A stretch of 9,852 nucleotides of DNA from a bacterium (GTDB taxonomy: Bacteria > Desulfobacterota > Binatia > UBA12015): positions 1-9,852 of the forward strand of contig JAPOLW010000111.1 in the NCBI GenBank assembly GCA_029976905.1. Reading direction: 5' to 3'. Under the pieces are notes generated by a model that searched no databases, had not been told where the DNA came from, and saw only the letters and a list, made by a program, of their open reading frames with translations. How positions within the stretch are numbered: the first letter of the stretch is position 1; the number at the start of each line of letters is the position of its first letter. The position numbers were made by a program, and so were the translations under genes. This document shows, one piece after another, positions 5,623 through 9,852 of the stretch.

Positions 5623-7259
5623 TGCTTGGCCGTAAAGGCGTCGTAGTGGACGCCCACCTTTCGCAGTTCCCGCGCGAAGGAGATGTCGATCATGCGATAG
5701 AATTGAATGCGTTCCGGCTCGTACTCGGCCTCGTAGAGGTCGATGTCGTCGTACTCCAGACCGTCGATGGCGGTGCGGCCGACGAACTGCCCGTCGCGCA
5801 CCTTCTCGAAATAGGGCGTCCCATCGCGGCGGTACTTCAACTCACCGCCGTAGAGCCAGTCGTAGAACTCCTTGCGCTCGTTGCGAACGCGCAGCTTGTG
5901 CGCCTTTTTGTTGCGCAGCGAAAAGGCGATGAAATAGCGCACCCCCATGACCTCGGGCGAGAAGTCCCCGTCGATGTCGAAGACGTCGTAGAGGTGCGAT
6001 TTATTGAGGAAGGTGTCGATCCCGTAGAGCTCGTCCGTCTCGGACGGCATTGCCTGCCGAAGCTCCGAGATGTGTCCGGCATTGACGTGGGTACAGCCGT
6101 GCGACATCGGGCCGCGGGACAGGAGCCAGAGGTAGCGGTAGCTTCCCTCGTCGCGGCGTCCCCGGTCGATCCGATGCCAGTCGGCCGGCAGGAAGGACGT
6201 GCCCGGCGGTTCCATCTTCCACCACAGCGTGTGGAACGAGTTATGGAGCCGGTCGCCCACGTGCATGTACGGAATCCACGGAAAGTATCCGTAGACCGCC
6301 TTGTCCGGAATGTGATCGACGGTCTTGGACCGCTGGTGCGTCGTGAGAGCACGCCGCCCCGGTGTCGGGTACATCGGGATCTTGCGCCCCTTGTAGTTGG
6401 TGAATTCGTTGAAGCTGCCGACAGGATAGATCGCCGTGTATTCGGTGAAGACCAGGGAGTCGCCGACCCGCGGGTAGAGATCGCCTGCGACCCGCCCCAG
6501 AAGAGCGACATAGGCGTCCTGGAGACCCGCGGTCGGTTCGCCCTCGTCGGCGAGTGCCCTCTCGACCAGCGCCTCGAGATCCTTGGATGTCTTTGCGTCG
6601 ATCTCGGCCTTCCACAAGCGCGTCGGCAGCAAGGCATTGAGCAACTCCAGACGGCGGCGCTCCTTCATGCCCCGGGCATCTTCGGGACGGACGCGCGCGG
6701 CCCAACGGCGCACGACTTCGGATACGGGCATGTCGATGCGGAAGATGCGCCCCGGGTTGAGTCTCTCGAGCAGGGCGAGGTTTCGCGCGCGCCGCTGCTC
6801 CGGCGAGAGCCCGGATTCGGCCTCCACCGCGGACGCGAGCCCGATCTCGTCGAGGCGGGCCTCGAACTCCTCGAACGACGTGTTCTGCGTCAGCACGATT
6901 CGCTTGCTTCCGATCAGGGTCCGGTAGGTTTCGAAGCGATGAGCCAGATCCCGGGCGTAGTCGAGAATCACCTCGTCCGAGAGGACCTGCGTCACGCGGA
7001 GCTGATTGCCCCGGCCGAGATGCAGATGCACCCGCTCGGGCTCGAGGGCGCGCGGCGCAAAGCCGGTATAGAAGGAAGGCTCGTACCGATCGTAGGGGAC
7101 CCCATAGGCGGGAGGCTCCTCGATCTGCCCCTCCCGACGCACCGGATAGACATCGATGTCGCCGCCCCCGACCTCATCGGCCCGGGCCCCGGTCGCCAAC
7201 AGCGCCGGGAGCACGAGAGCGCACGCGATCCGTGTACCGATCGTGCGGGGCCCCTTCAT
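5613..7259 (-). CDS. Secreted L,D-transpeptidase (YkuD)-like protein
   Basis: Predicted periplasmic enzyme of 548 residues acting on peptidoglycan peptide cross-links or protein attachment. An N-terminal Sec signal peptide (hydrophobic about 11-23, ARA|D cleavage near residue 27) is followed by a long region of about 300 residues I do not recognise. The catalytic signature of YkuD enzymes then appears: SHGCTHV with His387 and nucleophile Cys389. The family normally reads SHGC[IV]R[LM]; here His391 replaces the usual Arg. A further 150 Tyr/Arg/Glu-rich residues follow the motif, longer than in simple YkuD proteins. ATG 7259-7257 overlaps the upstream stop in an ATGA, and it begins the signal peptide, so longer starts are rejected. 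It sits between a dikinase-like gene and a BASS transporter in one operon. The fold assignment rests mainly on the motif, so activity is likely but not certain. Confidence 0.82.
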   Translation of the reverse strand: MKGPRTIGTRIACALVLPALLATGARADEVGGGDIDVYPVRREGQIEEPPAYGVPYDRYEPSFYTGFAPRALEPERVHLHLGRGNQLRVTQVLSDEVILDYARDLAHRFETYRTLIGSKRIVLTQNTSFEEFEARLDEIGLASAVEAESGLSPEQRRARNLALLERLNPGRIFRIDMPVSEVVRRWAARVRPEDARGMKERRRLELLNALLPTRLWKAEIDAKTSKDLEALVERALADEGEPTAGLQDAYVALLGRVAGDLYPRVGDSLVFTEYTAIYPVGSFNEFTNYKGRKIPMYPTPGRRALTTHQRSKTVDHIPDKAVYGYFPWIPYMHVGDRLHNSFHTLWWKMEPPGTSFLPADWHRIDRGRRDEGSYRYLWLLSRGPMSHGCTHVNAGHISELRQAMPSETDELYGIDTFLNKSHLYDVFDIDGDFSPEVMGVRYFIAFSLRNKKAHKLRVRNERKEFYDWLYGGELKYRRDGTPYFEKVRDGQFVGRTAIDGLEYDDIDLYEAEYEPERIQFYRMIDISFARELRKVGVHYDAFTAKQKS

Positions 7260-9852
7260 TCGCGCACCGCCTCCTCGAGAGAAATGCTCTCCTCTCCCCC
7301 CGGCTTCTCTCCATCGAGGGCCGCGAGCGCCGGCATGTTCTTCAACTCCTCGTTGCCGACGAACGGTCGGGTCTGAAAGAGCCACAAGTCGCCATCGGCG
7401 AAGCCAAACTCGATGTCCCAGGGCATCGGCCGGCCACCGGGGTCGGTCGCGGGCTCGAGGGTATCCCGGATCTTTTGCGCTGCGGCAATCAGATCGGCCA
7501 ATTCCCCGTCCGAAAGCACATAGGGTTTTCCGGTGGCTGGTTCGATCGCGCTTCCGCCGTCTGCCTTCAGCATCCGTCGCCACGGCGACTTGAACATGGT
7601 GACGAGTTCCACCTCCTCCGGCGACCACAACAGGGTCTCGGCTGGGGTGCCGTCGACCGCACCCCCGACGCCTTCGGAGGTCGCCACCAACATCTTGGTC
7701 TGGTCTCCGGTCTCGATGTCGGCGGTCACGAGCACGCCCGACTTCTCCGAGGCCACCGACTCCAGGATCACGATGGACGGCAGGACCCACATGGGTTCGT
7801 CGATCAGGGTCTGACGCCAGGAGAACGACCGGTAGGAGAAGGGCGACGCCCAGACTTCCTTGATGCCCTCGTAGACGTCTTCGAGCGAACGAAGGTTGAA
7901 GAGGGTCAGATTGAGACCCGCGCCGTTGAAGTCATCGAGGTCCTCGACGTTCGTGTCACTACGCACGAAACAGCCCACCGTCTGACGGGGATCGGCCGGG
8001 TCGAGCATTCCCTGCTCCGCCAACCGATCGCGGATCGCCGTCCTCAATTCGGGTGCGAGCGGCGCTTCCCGCAACGAATGCTGCATCACCTCGAGGCGCG
8101 GCCGGATCCAGGCCGAAAGCTCCTTCTCCGACGTGTCGCCCGGGATCAAGTCGTCGAAGAAGGTTTCGTAGGTTCGCTCGACGAACGCCGGCAGGGCTTC
8201 TCCCGGCTCCGCAATCCCCCTGCCCTTCAAGGACGCCGGCACGGAGACCTTCGCCGCGCGGAAGTGCGCGTAGTAGGCACCAAAGGGAACGACCACGCCG
8301 CGCGCCACGTTTTCGGGGAAGAGATATTTCAACTCCCCGAGATAGGAGGCCTTGGGGCCAGCGCGGACGCCCGAATCCTTGCGGCGAAAGTCGGTCAGCG
8401 GCAGGGGGCTCGTGGTCGACACGTCGATCCGCTCCCGATCGATGTGCAACTTGCGGGTCTCCTCGCCGAGGGATCCATCGGACGAGCGTTCGGCGTTCTT
8501 GCCGAACTCCGCCACGATCGCCGCTTCGTCGGCGTCGAGCTCACCGCTCTTTTCGATGTGGACGCGACCTCCCGGCGTGGCGATGAGCACGACCTCCTCG
8601 CCGTCGTGCGTCGCCAACGCCTTGAACTGCCCGGGCCCCAACACGACGTTGGGAATTCCGAGGGCACGCGCGAGCAACTGGACGTGCGAAACGACGTTTC
8701 CTTCGCCCTGTGTGAGGATGCCCGCGGCGGGCTGAAGATCGGGAGGTGTTTCCGGAAGGGCCACGATCTCCTCGCGGGAATACGTCCCGGCCTCCGGTCC
8801 GACGCGCAGGGTTCCCATCGCCAATCCAGGGTTCAGGGCACGGACGTCGGTGTTGACCTCCTTCCCGAAGACTTTGTGTCGAATGGGGTCGGCGCCCGAT
8901 GCATGCGTCTCGAGCAATTCGAGGAAGCCAGCGTAGAGAAGGAGGGGCGATCCGCGCAGCACGTCGTCCCCGATGAAGGCCGTGGACGGAAGCACGAATG
9001 CCCAGGGCGCCCGCACCTCGTCGAAGGCGAGCTGCACACCGGTCTGGGCCCACTCGACCACGCGCTTGGCGCGACGGATGGTTTCCTGAAGCTCGGCGCG
9101 CGTGAGGCGACTCTCCTGCGCCGCCTCGCGAAGATTTTCGACGGCCGCCTCCCACTCCCGTGCGGTGAGAAGTCCGGCGCCGTAGGCCGCGTCGGTCAGA
9201 GCGGCGAGCAATTCCAGGTTCTGGCGCACCGTGAGCGGCGTCTTCGCATCGAGCAGGGCCGAGCCGCGACTCTGGATCACGGCCGACGCGGTCACCGAGA
9301 TGTCGATCACACGCCGACGATCGGCCACCGGAACCCGGGCCGCGGCGACGATCTCGCGCGCCTTCACCATGACGCGTGCAAGCGCCTCGATCGTCTCGAC
9401 CGCTCCCGCGTCGGCGGAGGGTAGGCTCGCCTCGAGTTCGTCGCGGGCCGACGCGTCGGTGACCGCTGCGATTTGCGGTCGCAGGACGGATTCATCGAGA
9501 ACCGTGAGCTTGCCGATCTCCGAGATGAGGGCGTCGAGATCCTTGCGCGCGGCACCCGCAGGCATTTCAGCGCGATAGGCCTCGAGCCGCGGCAGAAGTG
9601 CTGCCGAGACCCGGTTGTGCGTCGCATCGCGAAGCGGCTTGAAGTCCTTGTGGGCGGCGTAGATCCGGCTCGCCAGGTTGCGGATCGTCTGAATCTGTCC
9701 CTGCTCGTCGCGCACGAAAAAGCGACGCTGCAACTCGTAGGCAAGCAGGTGGTGACGGCCGTCGTCGAAGGACGGGTCCCCCAGATAGCGCTCGGCGAAA
9801 AGTGGCGCGTCCCGCGCTTCGAACTCGGCACCCGAGATGCCGCCGTAGGCAC
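7256..9852 (-). CDS. Dikinase-like PEP/pyruvate-binding-domain protein (5' end beyond right edge)
   Basis: 864 C-terminal residues of a larger protein; the frame is open to the window edge. About 300 mostly helical, unrecognised residues come first. A phosphohistidine swivel domain follows (about 8845-8550), with NPGLAMGTLRVGP, then AAGILTQGEGN and VSHVQLLARALGIPNVV, whose phospho-accepting His codon is 8686-8684. Next is a PPDK/PEP-synthase-type ATP-grasp domain (about 8350-7350): LGELKYLFPENVARGVVVP, FVRSDTNVEDLDDFNGAG, and the closing DIEFGFADGDLWLFQTRPF. No PEP/pyruvate TIM barrel follows. The order swivel then ATP-grasp at the C-terminus is that of glucan, water dikinases rather than PEP synthase, so it may move ATP's beta-phosphate to a glycan or another acceptor through phosphohistidine. 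The substrate is unknown. Its TGA overlaps the start of the L,D-transpeptidase-like gene, implying coupled translation. Confidence 0.88.
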   Translation of the reverse strand, partial: AYGGISGAEFEARDAPLFAERYLGDPSFDDGRHHLLAYELQRRFFVRDEQGQIQTIRNLASRIYAAHKDFKPLRDATHNRVSAALLPRLEAYRAEMPAGAARKDLDALISEIGKLTVLDESVLRPQIAAVTDASARDELEASLPSADAGAVETIEALARVMVKAREIVAAARVPVADRRRVIDISVTASAVIQSRGSALLDAKTPLTVRQNLELLAALTDAAYGAGLLTAREWEAAVENLREAAQESRLTRAELQETIRRAKRVVEWAQTGVQLAFDEVRAPWAFVLPSTAFIGDDVLRGSPLLLYAGFLELLETHASGADPIRHKVFGKEVNTDVRALNPGLAMGTLRVGPEAGTYSREEIVALPETPPDLQPAAGILTQGEGNVVSHVQLLARALGIPNVVLGPGQFKALATHDGEEVVLIATPGGRVHIEKSGELDADEAAIVAEFGKNAERSSDGSLGEETRKLHIDRERIDVSTTSPLPLTDFRRKDSGVRAGPKASYLGELKYLFPENVARGVVVPFGAYYAHFRAAKVSVPASLKGRGIAEPGEALPAFVERTYETFFDDLIPGDTSEKELSAWIRPRLEVMQHSLREAPLAPELRTAIRDRLAEQGMLDPADPRQTVGCFVRSDTNVEDLDDFNGAGLNLTLFNLRSLEDVYEGIKEVWASPFSYRSFSWRQTLIDEPMWVLPSIVILESVASEKSGVLVTADIETGDQTKMLVATSEGVGGAVDGTPAETLLWSPEEVELVTMFKSPWRRMLKADGGSAIEPATGKPYVLSDGELADLIAAAQKIRDTLEPATDPGGRPMPWDIEFGFADGDLWLFQTRPFVGNEELKNMPALAALDGEKPGGEESISLEEAVRE

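Noticed and set aside
7243..7267. GTGCG/CGCAC repeat around the transpeptidase start
   Set aside because: A 5-bp stem with a 15-nt loop in GC-rich DNA is expected by chance, and the ATGA overlap already explains coupling.
5043..7376. 777-aa open frame on the plus strand
   Set aside because: It is antisense to the symporter and transpeptidase-like genes, both with clear family motifs. Its low-complexity His/Arg/Asp-rich product is typical of a GC-driven shadow.
7260..7790. N-terminal extension of the transpeptidase-like gene to 7790
   Set aside because: It would overlap the ATP-grasp domain of the upstream gene and bury the signal peptide. The ATGA start at 7259 is preferred.
7232..9424. 730-aa open frame on the plus strand
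   Set aside because: It is antisense to the dikinase-like gene, with no recognisable domain; a shadow of GC-rich codons.

Overview
The window is GC-rich bacterial chromosomal DNA with tightly packed genes, almost all on the minus strand. No mobile elements, CRISPR arrays, tRNAs or rRNAs were seen. A lipoprotein that joins a type II copper monooxygenase domain to a CxxxxCH cytochrome-like domain, together with strong GC bias at third codon positions, suggests a Myxococcota/'deltaproteobacterial'-type or related uncultured lineage. This placement is inference, because no rRNA or other phylogenetic marker is complete here.

Layout from left to right. (1) 1-926, minus: the N-terminal third of DNA topoisomerase I (topA), cut by the left edge, with an unusual Lys/Arg/Thr-rich tail. 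(2) 927-1215: topA leader and promoter, and the terminator of the next gene. (3) 1216-1848, minus: a GNAT acetyltransferase resembling the C-terminal domain of O-GlcNAcase. (4) 1990-2526, minus: a peroxiredoxin-like (PRXL2/AhpC-TSA type) protein whose frame is interrupted by a TGA exactly at the first redox position of the family's CxxC motif. I read this as a selenocysteine codon (Sec40, UxxC) followed by a plausible bacterial SECIS hairpin; standard gene calling would split or miss this gene. (5) 2534-4108, minus: the copper monooxygenase/cytochrome-type lipoprotein, 7 bp upstream of the selenoprotein and probably co-transcribed with it. (6) 4109-4300: a divergent intergenic region with a large inverted repeat. 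(7) 4301-4684, plus: a small secreted six-cysteine protein, the only gene on the plus strand, convergent with the next operon. (8) 4692-9852, minus: a three-gene operon in the order dikinase-like protein (5' end cut by the right edge), periplasmic L,D-transpeptidase-like protein (ATGA overlap), BASS-family Na+ symporter. The last junction lies in a perfect 12-bp hairpin.

The main discovery is the unannotated selenoprotein, translationally linked to an exported copper/haem redox lipoprotein. A plausible joint role is oxidant handling around the copper enzyme, but this is inference. Several gene junctions (2519-2534, 5589-5622) place the start codon in a hairpin loop next to the upstream stop codon, which suggests translational coupling.
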